64,000 nucleotides of DNA from CAZKVU01 sp964556475 (GCA_964556475.1 CAZKVU010000002.1:12460-76459); one strand, 5' to 3'. Counted from the first letter of the stretch, positions 52,006-61,203 are shown. The notes: generated by a model not told the origin, from the letters alone. Made by a program: numbers and translations.

Positions 52006-53101
52006 AACAACTAAAGTTGTCCAAACAGGAAGGAGCCTGACCTCACTTCTTATTGCCTTTCCAATTATTTTGACAGTTATTGGGTTATTTTTTATTTTTG
52101 AATCATCTTCCGTTACTGCCTTTCGTGAACTCGGCGACAGTTTTTATTTTATGAAACGCCAAATATATAACCTAGTACCGGCTTTGGCAGCGTGTGCATT
52201 TTTTGCACTGCTGTTTGATTATAAAAAACTCTACTATGTGGCCTTTCCTCTACTTGTAGCAACGATGATAACGCTTATTATTGTATTGATTCCTGGTATA
52301 GGATCGACTGCACTTGGGGCACAGCGCTGGATAAATATTCTCGGTTTCAATTTTCAGCCAACCGAATTAACTAAATTTACCGTCATTTTATATCTTTGCT
52401 CGTGGTTTCTTTATAAAGAGAAAGGCCGTTTCTCTTCCTTTCTCATCCTCATAGGCACCATTATTGGTCTAATTATGGTCCAGCCGGATCTTGGTACAGC
52501 AATTATTATTTTTTCATTGTGCATTGCCATTTATTACTTTGCGGGAGAAAATATTATGAAATTAATTGGGCTCTTGCCATTTGCTTTGGCCGGAGTATTC
52601 TTTTTTATATTCACTTCCCCATATCGACTGCAAAGAGTTAGAGCCTTTATTGATCCAAATGTTGATCCAGAAGGGGTCAGTTATCACATACGTCAAATTC
52701 TGATTTCCTTGTCATCGGGTGGTATTGTTGGAAGGGGCTTTTCCAGCTCAAGGCAAAAATATCAATTTCTCCCAGAAGCACATACTGATTCAATTTTTGC
52801 AATTATTGGTGAAGAAGTTGGTTTTATCGGTTCAATATTAGTAATCGCTGTATATGTTGTTTTTTTGTATGTTTTGTATCGAGCAGTTCAACGAACACAG
52901 GATAGATTCGGAAAGTTGCTGATTGGATCAGTTTTTGTCTTGGTTGGATTACAGGTTATTATTAATTTGGGCGGCATGGTAAATCTTATTCCATTAACCG
53001 GTATTCCGTTGCCCTTTATTTCATATGGAGGATCAAGTCTGCTTGTATTTTATTCACTTATGGGGATCGTCATTGGTGTAGCGCGTCGAAATAAGATATA
53101 A
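51983..53101 (+). CDS. ftsW: FtsW-type lipid II glycosyltransferase (SEDS)
   Basis: A SEDS polymerase that polymerises lipid II at the septum with FtsI. The 372 residues have about ten membrane segments; family sites are LGAQRWINILGFNFQPTELTK near 109, VQPDLGTA near 161, the catalytic-loop region IGEEVGFIGS near 267 and LPFISYGGSSLLVFY near 336. Placement between murD and murG identifies it as FtsW rather than RodA; a second SEDS gene lies at 61196. Confidence 0.93.
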   Translation: MRRHLKRKTTKVVQTGRSLTSLLIAFPIILTVIGLFFIFESSSVTAFRELGDSFYFMKRQIYNLVPALAACAFFALLFDYKKLYYVAFPLLVATMITLIIVLIPGIGSTALGAQRWINILGFNFQPTELTKFTVILYLCSWFLYKEKGRFSSFLILIGTIIGLIMVQPDLGTAIIIFSLCIAIYYFAGENIMKLIGLLPFALAGVFFFIFTSPYRLQRVRAFIDPNVDPEGVSYHIRQILISLSSGGIVGRGFSSSRQKYQFLPEAHTDSIFAIIGEEVGFIGSILVIAVYVVFLYVLYRAVQRTQDRFGKLLIGSVFVLVGLQVIINLGGMVNLIPLTGIPLPFISYGGSSLLVFYSLMGIVIGVARRNKI

Positions 53102-53108
53102 TCAATAT

Positions 53109-54185
53109 ATGAACGTTCTAGTAACTGGCGGGCACATCACACCTGCGCTTGCTGTGATAGATGAGCTTCAATTGAGAAATCAAAACATATACTTCGTCGG
53201 ACGTAGATTCGCAAATGAGCGCGAAAAAGAAGACACATTTGAATATAAAGAAATCACCGCGCGAGGCATTCCTTTTTTTAATTTGTCAACAGGGAGACTT
53301 CAGAAGTCATTCACGCCTGCATATTTTAAGCAAATAGGATTATTTTTCGCCGCAATATTTAGGAGTTTTCACATTATTCAACACGTTAAACCTGATGTAA
53401 TTATTTCGTTTGGTGGATATATTGCGCTTCCAATTTGTCTTGTTGCAGCAATGATGAACATAAAAATTATTACGCACGAACAGACAATCGAGCCAGGAAG
53501 CACAAATAGGATAATTGCTTTTTTTGCGGCTAAAGTATGCTTATCATTTCCAGAGTCGGATAAATATTTCAAGGTTAAAGGTGTTTTGACTGGCAACCCA
53601 CTTCGAAAAAATCTTTTTGAACCGTCAACTCATCCTGTTATTCCATCTACAAACAGGCCAATTATATTTATTAGTGGCGGTTCGTTAGGTTCGCACTCAA
53701 TCAACCTTATTATCGAGCAAAATCTCGCGAAGCTTGTACAAAAGTTTACGATCATACACCAGACAGGGAATATTCAGGAGTTTGGTGATTCTGAAAGGCT
53801 GTCGAAACTTCAGAATCCTCATTACCATGTCTTTCAGCATCTGTCTACTGAGGAAATTTCGTGGATTTACCATAACGCATCATTGGTTATTTCCAGGTCG
53901 GGTGCAAATACAATTCATGAATTAATTGCACTTCACAAGCCTGCAGTACTTATTCCGCTGCCATGGTCGGCCCGTAACGAGCAAAAAAAACACGCTCAAC
54001 TATTGAAAGATCATCATGTTGCTGAAATTTTCGAGCAAGATGCGGACCCGGAACATTTTTATGAGTTAATTGAGAAGGTTTATAACGAGAGAGAAGAATA
54101 CATTAATAATTTCCGAACATTACAGTCATATTTCCACGACGACGCTGCTCAACGAATTGTTGACATTGCACTCTCGCATAGTTAA
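53109..54185 (+). CDS. murG: MurG, lipid II-forming GlcNAc transferase
   Basis: GT28 enzyme that adds GlcNAc to lipid I. The 358 residues have ISFGGYIALPICLVAAMM near 97, HEQTIEPGSTNRI near 123, FISGGSLGSHSINLI near 187, VISRSGANTIHELI near 259 and IPLPWSARNEQKKHA near 283. The N-terminal loop that usually reads GGGTGGHxxPA is shortened to VTGGHITPA, so three Gly are missing. It follows ftsW by 7 bp and precedes ftsQ by 3 bp. Confidence 0.94.
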   Translation: MNVLVTGGHITPALAVIDELQLRNQNIYFVGRRFANEREKEDTFEYKEITARGIPFFNLSTGRLQKSFTPAYFKQIGLFFAAIFRSFHIIQHVKPDVIISFGGYIALPICLVAAMMNIKIITHEQTIEPGSTNRIIAFFAAKVCLSFPESDKYFKVKGVLTGNPLRKNLFEPSTHPVIPSTNRPIIFISGGSLGSHSINLIIEQNLAKLVQKFTIIHQTGNIQEFGDSERLSKLQNPHYHVFQHLSTEEISWIYHNASLVISRSGANTIHELIALHKPAVLIPLPWSARNEQKKHAQLLKDHHVAEIFEQDADPEHFYELIEKVYNEREEYINNFRTLQSYFHDDAAQRIVDIALSHS

Positions 54186-54188
54186 TGT

Positions 54189-54875
54189 ATGAAAAAAGCA
54201 GCTATCGGATTTGGCTCCTTTGCACTAACCACGTGCATACTTTTAGGTTTTTATATGCTTTTTACAGTTCGAAGGATCGAAGTTTCTGGAAACAATACTT
54301 TGAAAGGTGTCCAAACATATTCACATGCATTCCTTCCACTACTCAATGAACACGAAGCGGAAAAAAATTTGTATGTTCAGAATCCGCAGATAAGCTGGGT
54401 ACGAGTTATGAAAAAATATCCTGGTTCAATAATGGTTATGACGAAGGAAAGTAATCCTGTCGCGGAAATATTGACCGATAAGGGTTCAATTATATTTAAT
54501 GAGGCAGGAAGGATTGTCCAAATCAATATCTCTAACGACTCTATTCATTCAGAATTACCTGTCATTTCATATTATCAGAAACTTAACATTCATGAATATG
54601 CCGTTGGTGATCTAATAGGAAAAGAGGATCTCGAATATACTTTTCGTTTCTTGGGGCGATTAAAAGCAATGAAGGTAACCATAGAAAAGATTGATATTAC
54701 AAGTCCGAATATGATAGTATTAGTAAACGCTCAAGAGCGCTATCTTATTACTGTTGAAAAGGATATTGATGTTCAGTATCAAGAGTTTAAGCTTGTCTAC
54801 GAAAGATTGTTGCAAAAGGGAGAAAAATATTCTCAAATAGATGTAAGATTTGAGAAACCAATCATAACATATTAA
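54189..54875 (+). CDS. ftsQ: FtsQ/DivIB-like division protein
   Basis: A bitopic protein of 228 residues: short basic N-terminus, one membrane segment (about 5-25), a POTRA-like domain (RRIEVSGNNTLKG, then the NPQISWVRVMKKYPGSIMVMTKESNPVA region) and an FtsQ-type C-terminal domain. Position between murG and ftsA is standard for ftsQ. Sequence similarity is low outside the POTRA pattern, as usual for this family. Confidence 0.85.
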   Translation: MKKAAIGFGSFALTTCILLGFYMLFTVRRIEVSGNNTLKGVQTYSHAFLPLLNEHEAEKNLYVQNPQISWVRVMKKYPGSIMVMTKESNPVAEILTDKGSIIFNEAGRIVQINISNDSIHSELPVISYYQKLNIHEYAVGDLIGKEDLEYTFRFLGRLKAMKVTIEKIDITSPNMIVLVNAQERYLITVEKDIDVQYQEFKLVYERLLQKGEKYSQIDVRFEKPIITY

Positions 54876-54876
54876 T

Positions 54877-56151
54877 ATGGCAGAAAATGTAATAACCGGC
54901 ATTGATATAGGATCATCCAAAATCGCGACCATTATTGCAAAAATATCAGAAGAAGACTCGACTCCACGAGTTATGGGTTTTGCTACAGTTCCATCACGCG
55001 GTGTACGCAGAGGTCAGATTGTTGACATTAATCAAGTAACAAATGTGGTTGAAGAATGTGTGGAAAAGGCAGAGCGCATGGCTGGTACAAAAATTGAATC
55101 CGCACTTGTTTCTGTTGGCGGTCCTCACATTGAATCCCTCAATTCACAAGGTGTCGTTGCGGTATCTCAGCCTGAAGTTGACATTAATGATAGTGATGTC
55201 GCTCGTGTTGTTGATGCAGCTAAGGCAATCTCTCTTTCGTCAACGAGAGAAATTATTGAAGTTACACCACGTGAATACATCGTTGATGGTCAATCTGGCA
55301 TTAAAAATCCAATTGGAATGTCGGGTGTTCGTTTGGAAGTTAATACGCACATTATTACAGCTGGCAGTACCAATCTAAAAAATATAGACAGATGCCTTAA
55401 TGACTTAGGAATCCGAACAGAAGCATATATATTCTCTGGACTTGCATCGTCACTCGCTGTTGTATCAGATACAGAAATGGAATTGGGCGTTGTGAGTGTT
55501 GATATTGGTGGTGGAAAAATAGATATATGTATATATGTTGAAGGAGCACTGAGCTATTCAACCTCAATATCGGTTGGCGCACGACATATTACCAACGATA
55601 TAGCTGTAGGTTTACGCGTATCATTGGAGTCAGCCGAACGAATCAAAATGATGCTCAGTCAGCAAACACCAGGCGAACATCATAAAAATGACCCAAAGAG
55701 TGATGTTATTTCTGTTCGCAGCTTGCATTTGCCAGAAGGAATAGATTCAATTTCACGAAAAACAATTGTTGATGGGATAATGCGCCCTAGAATTCAGGAA
55801 ATATTTGAGCGTGTTTATGATGAAATTGAAAAAAGTGATTATGGCACTCAGGTTCCATCTGGTCTTGTTCTCTCAGGAGGTGGAGCGCTTACTGTGGATA
55901 TTGTTGATGCGGCCAAGCGTGTTGTTGGATTGCCAGCTCGGGTAGGAGTTCCTCAACACATCTCCGGTTTAACTGATGAGGTGACATACCCTGAATTCGC
56001 AGCTGTCTGTGGCCTTATTCTTTATGGGAAAGATATGACACACGATGTGGCCCATATGCAACTAAAGGATTTTGACAAGATATTCAAAAATGTTTCAATG
56101 AAAGTTCCATTCAAGAAAGTAAAAGACCTTGTGAAATCGTTTATACCGTAG
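54877..56151 (+). CDS. ftsA: Cell division protein FtsA
   Basis: Actin-like ATPase that tethers FtsZ to the membrane. The 424 residues show the phosphate-1 loop GIDIGSSKIATII, the SHS2/1C domain with VSVGGPHIESLNSQG, phosphate-2 VSVDIGGGKIDICIYV near 208 and the adenosine loop LSGGGALTVDIVDAAKRV near 330. The C-terminal FKKVKDLVKSFIP is a short amphipathic membrane-binding helix. It follows ftsQ by 1 bp. Confidence 0.96.
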   Translation: MAENVITGIDIGSSKIATIIAKISEEDSTPRVMGFATVPSRGVRRGQIVDINQVTNVVEECVEKAERMAGTKIESALVSVGGPHIESLNSQGVVAVSQPEVDINDSDVARVVDAAKAISLSSTREIIEVTPREYIVDGQSGIKNPIGMSGVRLEVNTHIITAGSTNLKNIDRCLNDLGIRTEAYIFSGLASSLAVVSDTEMELGVVSVDIGGGKIDICIYVEGALSYSTSISVGARHITNDIAVGLRVSLESAERIKMMLSQQTPGEHHKNDPKSDVISVRSLHLPEGIDSISRKTIVDGIMRPRIQEIFERVYDEIEKSDYGTQVPSGLVLSGGGALTVDIVDAAKRVVGLPARVGVPQHISGLTDEVTYPEFAAVCGLILYGKDMTHDVAHMQLKDFDKIFKNVSMKVPFKKVKDLVKSFIP

Positions 56152-56157
56152 TATAGT
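56152..56157 (+). promoter_or_regulatory. -10 box before ftsZ
   Basis: TATAGT 12 nt before the ftsZ ATG at 56170, immediately after the ftsA stop. Suggests extra transcription of ftsZ with a leader of about 5 nt. Confidence 0.4.
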
Positions 56158-56169
56158 GTAGCCTAAATT

Positions 56170-57300
56170 ATGCTCATTAAACCAAATGCAGGTCAACCTG
56201 CGAATATCAAAGTCGTCGGAGTAGGTGGGGGTGGTGGCAATGCGATAAATACGATGATATTGGAGGAGGACATTAATGGGGTAGAGTTCATCGCAATGAA
56301 CACCGATGCACAGGCACTTCTTAATCACAAAGCAGACGTTAAAATTCAAATTGGTGAAAATATTACAAAGGGTTTAGGCTCGGGTGGAAGCCCGGATATT
56401 GGACGTCAAGCCGCTGAAGAATCTCGTGAAAAAATAAAACAGCAATTAGATGGAGCAGATATGGTTTTTATTGCTGCTGGTGAAGGAGGAGGCACAGGGA
56501 CAGGAGCGTCACCAGTAGTTGCAGAAATCAGCAAGGAACTCGGAGCGTTAACTGTTGCAGTTGTTACGCGACCATTTATCTTTGAGGGATCTCGGCGGAA
56601 AGTCGCAGCTGATGATGGTGTAGAAAGCCTTCGAAATAATGTTGATACACTCATTGTCATTCCAAATCAGAAAGTTCTTGAAATTATCGATTCAAAAGTG
56701 AGCGTTGTTGATGCTTTCAGAAAAGTGGATTCTGTTCTTCATCAAGGGGTAAAAGGCATTGCCGAACTTATAACAACTCCAGGGCTTATTAATGTTGATT
56801 TCGCCGATGTTAAATCAATTATGCAAGATGCGGGAACTGCGCTGATGGGAATCGGAAGCGCATCGGGCGAGAATAGAACTATTGCTGCTGTTAAACATGC
56901 CATCTCATCCCCATTACTGGAATCATCTATTTCCGGAGCTCGCGGTGTTCTTTTTAATGTAATCGGAGGAAAGGATCTATCGATGTCGGAAGTTGATGAG
57001 GCTGCTTCCATTATTGCAAAAACGGTCGATCCAGATGCCGATATCATTTTTGGCGCAGTTATTGACGAGAAAATGGTTGATGAAGTTCGTGTCACAGTCA
57101 TTGCAACGCGAATTGATGAAGCTCGATTTAGAGTTGCTCGCATGCACCATGACCCTCTTCCAATGCCGAAAAAAGAAGAAGAATCTCTTGAAAAACAGCC
57201 ATCTCCGAAAGAAAATCCATTGAGAAGGGAAGTTGATGACGAATTACTTGGAGATAATGATGAATTTGACGTTCCAACATTCCTTCGTCGTAAGAGATGA
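56170..57300 (+). CDS. ftsZ: Cell division protein FtsZ
   Basis: Tubulin-like GTPase of the division ring. The 376 residues have GVGGGGGNAINTMI near 17, NTDAQAL near 44, the tubulin signature GEGGGTGTGASPVVAEISK near 100 and VITRPF-type TVAVVTRPFIFEG near 122. A charged linker ends in the conserved terminal peptide DVPTFLRRKR that binds FtsA. The stop codon TGA overlaps the ATG of the PCD-like gene. Confidence 0.97.
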   Translation: MLIKPNAGQPANIKVVGVGGGGGNAINTMILEEDINGVEFIAMNTDAQALLNHKADVKIQIGENITKGLGSGGSPDIGRQAAEESREKIKQQLDGADMVFIAAGEGGGTGTGASPVVAEISKELGALTVAVVTRPFIFEGSRRKVAADDGVESLRNNVDTLIVIPNQKVLEIIDSKVSVVDAFRKVDSVLHQGVKGIAELITTPGLINVDFADVKSIMQDAGTALMGIGSASGENRTIAAVKHAISSPLLESSISGARGVLFNVIGGKDLSMSEVDEAASIIAKTVDPDADIIFGAVIDEKMVDEVRVTVIATRIDEARFRVARMHHDPLPMPKKEEESLEKQPSPKENPLRREVDDELLGDNDEFDVPTFLRRKR

Positions 57301-57542
57301 CTATTCCATCAAATTGGGAAATAAACTCACGCGGACGCCTTGAAAGAACTTTTGTTTTTGATAATTTTGATCAAGCACTCACCTTTCTCAATTTATGTGG
57401 TGAATTAGCTCAAAAATCAAACCATCACCCTGATTTATTTTTACACGATTGGAAAAAGCTAACCATTACACTCTACACTCACTCAGAAAATGACGTAACT
57501 GAAAGGGATGTTGAAATGGCACAGAAAATTAATTCACTTTAA
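57297..57542 (+). CDS. Pterin-4a-carbinolamine dehydratase-like protein
   Basis: An 81-residue PCD/DCoH family protein: WEINSRGRLERTFVFDNFDQALTFL, then KSNHHPDLFLHDWKKLTITLYTH with the catalytic His pair and the late His, then TERDVEMAQKI. In other bacteria it recycles pterin cofactor for aromatic hydroxylases or acts in pterin synthesis. Start codon overlaps the ftsZ stop by 4 bp (ATGA), so it is coupled to ftsZ translation. No hydroxylase is visible nearby, so the real role is unclear. Confidence 0.85.
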   Translation: MTIPSNWEINSRGRLERTFVFDNFDQALTFLNLCGELAQKSNHHPDLFLHDWKKLTITLYTHSENDVTERDVEMAQKINSL

Positions 57543-57545
57543 GAT

Positions 57546-58328
57546 ATGAAACTCAAAATTTTACAATTGAATATTTGGTTTGGTGGAAAGAATAGAGAGG
57601 AGCTGCTTCAGTTCATAGATCAACATGATTTTGATGTTATGATTTTTCAGGAAGTATATAAGCCTAATCCTGAATTTTCTGACCCACGATATCATTTGCT
57701 AACGACTTTACAAAATTCGTATGGATTTAAATACATCGACTTTGCTCCGAATTTTTTTATGGAGAGTTCCATTGAGGACGATGTTGTTAACACCGACTGG
57801 GGAACTGCAATTCTTTCAAAATATCCAATAGTGAAAAGCACTAATACCTTTTATCTTGGAAAATATGATGTAATTGATGCGAAGCATTTAGGTAATGACT
57901 ATAGTAAACTTCCCCGATCTATTCAACACGCAACAATCGATCTTGAAGAAACTACACTCAATGCCATCACAACGCATGGTATTTGGGGTTTTGATGATAA
58001 AGATAATCCAGCTCGACTTGATATGAGCAAAGCAATAATTGATGCAACTGCGAACTTCAAAAACGTTGTCTTCAGTGGTGACTTAAATGTTGATCAGAAT
58101 ACTCTTACAATTTCTGAAATTGAAAAGTACCTGCACAATCCTTTCAAAAACAAACTAACATCGACATTTAATATGAAACATAAAAAATCAGCTCATGGAA
58201 CATTCGCTTCGTCGGTTGTGGATTTTATGTTTGTTTCCCCCGGTGTGAACGTCATTACTGCAGAAACTTCTGAAGATGCTGACATCTCCGATCATATAGG
58301 TCTAATCTGTGATATTACAGTTCAATAA
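57546..58328 (+). CDS. Endonuclease/exonuclease/phosphatase family protein (copy 2)
   Basis: A 260-residue EEP-superfamily protein with LQLNIWFGGKN at the start, MIFQEVYKPN with the metal-binding Glu near 36, ITTHGIWGFDDKD near 138, FSGDLNVDQN near 176 and the terminal SDHIGL. It is a diverged paralogue of the protein at 37852: both share the HG.W.F and SSVVDFMFV/SAVVDLMFV segments. No signal peptide. Starts 3 bp after the PCD-like gene. Confidence 0.82.
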   Translation: MKLKILQLNIWFGGKNREELLQFIDQHDFDVMIFQEVYKPNPEFSDPRYHLLTTLQNSYGFKYIDFAPNFFMESSIEDDVVNTDWGTAILSKYPIVKSTNTFYLGKYDVIDAKHLGNDYSKLPRSIQHATIDLEETTLNAITTHGIWGFDDKDNPARLDMSKAIIDATANFKNVVFSGDLNVDQNTLTISEIEKYLHNPFKNKLTSTFNMKHKKSAHGTFASSVVDFMFVSPGVNVITAETSEDADISDHIGLICDITVQ

Positions 58329-58338
58329 GTCTGTTTTT

Positions 58339-58360
58339 TTATAACCGAAAAGGTTATAAT
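58339..58360 (+). promoter_or_regulatory. ileS promoter inside an 8-bp dyad
   Basis: Inverted arms TTATAACC (58339-58346) and GGTTATAA (58352-58359) flank GAAAA. The -10 box TATAAT (58355-58360) is the right arm, 8 nt before the ATG at 58369. The dyad could be an operator or a cruciform; it lacks a U-tract after the stem, so it is not a terminator. Confidence 0.55.
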
Positions 58361-58368
58361 TCCATTCT

Positions 58369-61203
58369 ATGATCGATCCTATTAACGAGCAGCCAAATTT
58401 TCCTGAATTGGAAAATTCACTTGTTGAACACTGGAAAAAAAATAAGATTTTTGAAAAATCTATTGAATCTCGTCCTGCAGACAGAAAATGGACTTTTCTT
58501 GATGGCCCTCCATTTATTACAGGCATGCCTCATTATGGCACATTGCTTTCAAGCCTCCCCAAGGATGTATTCCCTCGCTTCTGGACAATGAAAGGCTACC
58601 GAGTGCGTCGTGTATGGGGCTGGGATTGTCATGGATTGCCAGCGGAGAATAAAGTTGAAAATAAATTGGGTTTAAAACGAAAAAAGGACATTGAGGAAGT
58701 TGTTGGCATAAAGAAGTTTATCGATGAATGCAAATTGTATGTAAGCGAAGTATCAGAGGAATGGGAGTGGTACATCGATCATATTGCCCGTTGGGTCGAC
58801 TTTAAAAACGCCTATAAAACAATGGATTCAGATTATATGGAATCTGTTATGTGGGTTTTTAAGCAGATGTATGACAAAAAGTATATTTATAAAGGGCTGC
58901 GCGTTTCTTTATATTGTCCACATTGTTCAACACCAATCTCAAATTTTGAGGTTGCAATGGACAATGATAATTATAAAGATGTTACAGACTCCGGAACTAT
59001 ATATAAGTTTAGGACGAAAAATGACTCAAATACTTACTTGCTTGCATGGTCAACAACTCCATGGACAAAGATCACAACTTCTGCTCTTGCTGTTAATCCT
59101 GATTTGACATATGTTTATACACAAGTTGGAGCCGAAACCTACATTCTGGCAGAATCCACTTTAGAAATATTAAAAGCTGATCACAAGATAACCAAGAAAA
59201 TTAAGGGTTCAGATTTATCTGGTTTAGAATTTGAACCACATTTTAACTATTACTCAATTGATCAAGGGAAAAAAGCCTTCATCGTTGTTGCCGATCAATT
59301 TGTCACCGCTGATGAGGGGACTGGTATTGTTACACTTGCCCCATATGGTGAGGATGATTTACGCGTTATGAAGGCACAAAATATTCACATTGAAATGCAT
59401 TTGGATGATGAAGGACATATGTTCCAAGCCGTTCCGAACTACGGAGGCATGTACTATCTTAAAGCAAATAAACTCATCAATGACGATCTTTCTAAAAAAG
59501 GCCTTATTTATAGAGATGAACCACATACCCACTCTATGCCGCATTGCTGGAGATGCGGTACGCTTTTATATTATGCTCCGCAGGATGCATGGTATGTTGA
59601 CATCCAATCCCTCAAACCGCAGTTATACAAAAATAATGAGAATATTAATTGGTATCCAAATCATTTTAAATATGGTCGATTCCTGAAAAGTATGGAAGCC
59701 GCACCAGACTGGTGTATTTCACGAAGCCGATATTGGGGTTCTCCTGTACCTGTTTGGGAATGTGATGATTGTGGTGAGATTTTTGTTCCAGGATCAATTC
59801 AAGAACTTGAGAAAGCATCTGGTTCAAAAGTAACAGAACTTCACAGACCTGAAATTGATGATGTTGTCGTCAAGTGTGCGAAGTGCGGCAAGGATTCACA
59901 TAGAGTTCCAGAGGTACTTGACAGTTGGATTGAAGCAGGTTCAGCATCCTTTGCAGAACGTCATTTTCCATTCAATTCTGAGATAAAACTCGAAGATTTT
60001 TTCCCACCTGATTTCATTGTTGAATATACAGGTCAAATTAGAGCTTGGTTCTATGTTCTTCATGTAATTGGGACTGCTTTATTTGACTCACATGCATTTA
60101 AGAATGTTGCAGTAACCGGTGTTATTTTAGGAACGGATGGTCGGAAGATGAGTAAAAATTTCGGCAATTATCCTGATCCACGAATGATGCTTGAAAAATA
60201 TGGAGGAGATGCGCTGCGATTATACCTTATGGGTAGCTCGGTTATGCGAGGCGAGGACGTTATCATTTCCGAGGAAGATTATCGTAATCAAATTAAAGCA
60301 TACACTATTCCATTATGGAATATCTTTAAATTTTTCTCTATTTATGCCCAGCTGGATAATTATGAAATTAAAGATACAGTAGAGCCATCAGATAATAATA
60401 TTCTGGATAAATGGCTGCTTAATGAATTGCGAAGAGTTCGTAACGATATTACATCACATCTTGAGAATTACGATACCGTTTCAGCGATTAAAACACTGAT
60501 AAAATTTGTTGACGATATGTCGAAATGGTATATCAGACGCAGTCGAGATAGGATAGGGCAGGCTGCACACGATGCTCAGGATAAGCAGGAATTTTATAAC
60601 ACAACATTATATGTCCTTCGTGAGTTTGCGAAAATTTCAGCTCCCATTACTCCTTTTATTTCTGAGATTATTTTTACCCATTTGACCAAAAAAGAATCTG
60701 TTCATCTCGAGGACTGGCCAAATGAACAAACGATTTCGCCTGAGGTTCTTGAGAATACAGAGGCCATTCGAAAACTCATCGAAGTTGGTCATAGAATAAG
60801 AAAGGAAAAACAACTCAAAGTACGACAACCCCTTGCAGCAATAACATTTAAGATAGGAGAAATGTATGCAATTCAAAAGGATGATGACTATGAACAGTAT
60901 ATGGATGTCATCAAAGACGAACTCAATGTCAAAAATATTAATTTTGCAAAAGGCGAAGGCATAGATGCTGAATACGATACAAAACTTACCGCTGAGTTAA
61001 TCGCAGAGGGAGAAGCGCGTGAATTGATTCGAAATATTCAGCAGCAGCGGCGTCAACAAAATCTCCATCAGAATGAATTGGTAGATGTTGTTGTAGAGAA
61101 TATCCCTGAACAATTTGCTGATTATATCAAAGAGAAGGTCATGGCCCGTTCAATTACGAAGGGCCCGTCACTGAGTATTACTAAGATCTCTGCTCGTGAA
61201 TAA
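58369..61203 (+). CDS. ileS: Isoleucyl-tRNA synthetase (type 2-like) with altered HIGH motif
   Basis: Charges tRNA-Ile. The 944 residues open with the class I site GPPFITGMPHYGTLLSSLP, where the HIGH signature reads HYGT, followed by GWDCHGLPAENKVE, a pattern nearer the eukaryote-like IleRS2 group. The editing domain carries TTPWTKITTSALAVNP and ADEGTGIVTLAPYGEDD. Two Cys pairs (CDDC near 462, CAKC near 504) may bind zinc. KMSKS reads KMSKN (DGRKMSKNFGNYPDP near 593). An anticodon-binding and C-terminal region follow. Confidence 0.95.
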   Translation: MIDPINEQPNFPELENSLVEHWKKNKIFEKSIESRPADRKWTFLDGPPFITGMPHYGTLLSSLPKDVFPRFWTMKGYRVRRVWGWDCHGLPAENKVENKLGLKRKKDIEEVVGIKKFIDECKLYVSEVSEEWEWYIDHIARWVDFKNAYKTMDSDYMESVMWVFKQMYDKKYIYKGLRVSLYCPHCSTPISNFEVAMDNDNYKDVTDSGTIYKFRTKNDSNTYLLAWSTTPWTKITTSALAVNPDLTYVYTQVGAETYILAESTLEILKADHKITKKIKGSDLSGLEFEPHFNYYSIDQGKKAFIVVADQFVTADEGTGIVTLAPYGEDDLRVMKAQNIHIEMHLDDEGHMFQAVPNYGGMYYLKANKLINDDLSKKGLIYRDEPHTHSMPHCWRCGTLLYYAPQDAWYVDIQSLKPQLYKNNENINWYPNHFKYGRFLKSMEAAPDWCISRSRYWGSPVPVWECDDCGEIFVPGSIQELEKASGSKVTELHRPEIDDVVVKCAKCGKDSHRVPEVLDSWIEAGSASFAERHFPFNSEIKLEDFFPPDFIVEYTGQIRAWFYVLHVIGTALFDSHAFKNVAVTGVILGTDGRKMSKNFGNYPDPRMMLEKYGGDALRLYLMGSSVMRGEDVIISEEDYRNQIKAYTIPLWNIFKFFSIYAQLDNYEIKDTVEPSDNNILDKWLLNELRRVRNDITSHLENYDTVSAIKTLIKFVDDMSKWYIRRSRDRIGQAAHDAQDKQEFYNTTLYVLREFAKISAPITPFISEIIFTHLTKKESVHLEDWPNEQTISPEVLENTEAIRKLIEVGHRIRKEKQLKVRQPLAAITFKIGEMYAIQKDDDYEQYMDVIKDELNVKNINFAKGEGIDAEYDTKLTAELIAEGEARELIRNIQQQRRQQNLHQNELVDVVVENIPEQFADYIKEKVMARSITKGPSLSITKISARE

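Noticed and set aside
56170..57300. UGA read as glycine (SR1/Gracilibacteria code)
   Set aside because: ftsZ, murC and yfiH end in UGA at the expected family length, and no conserved protein needs UGA read-through.
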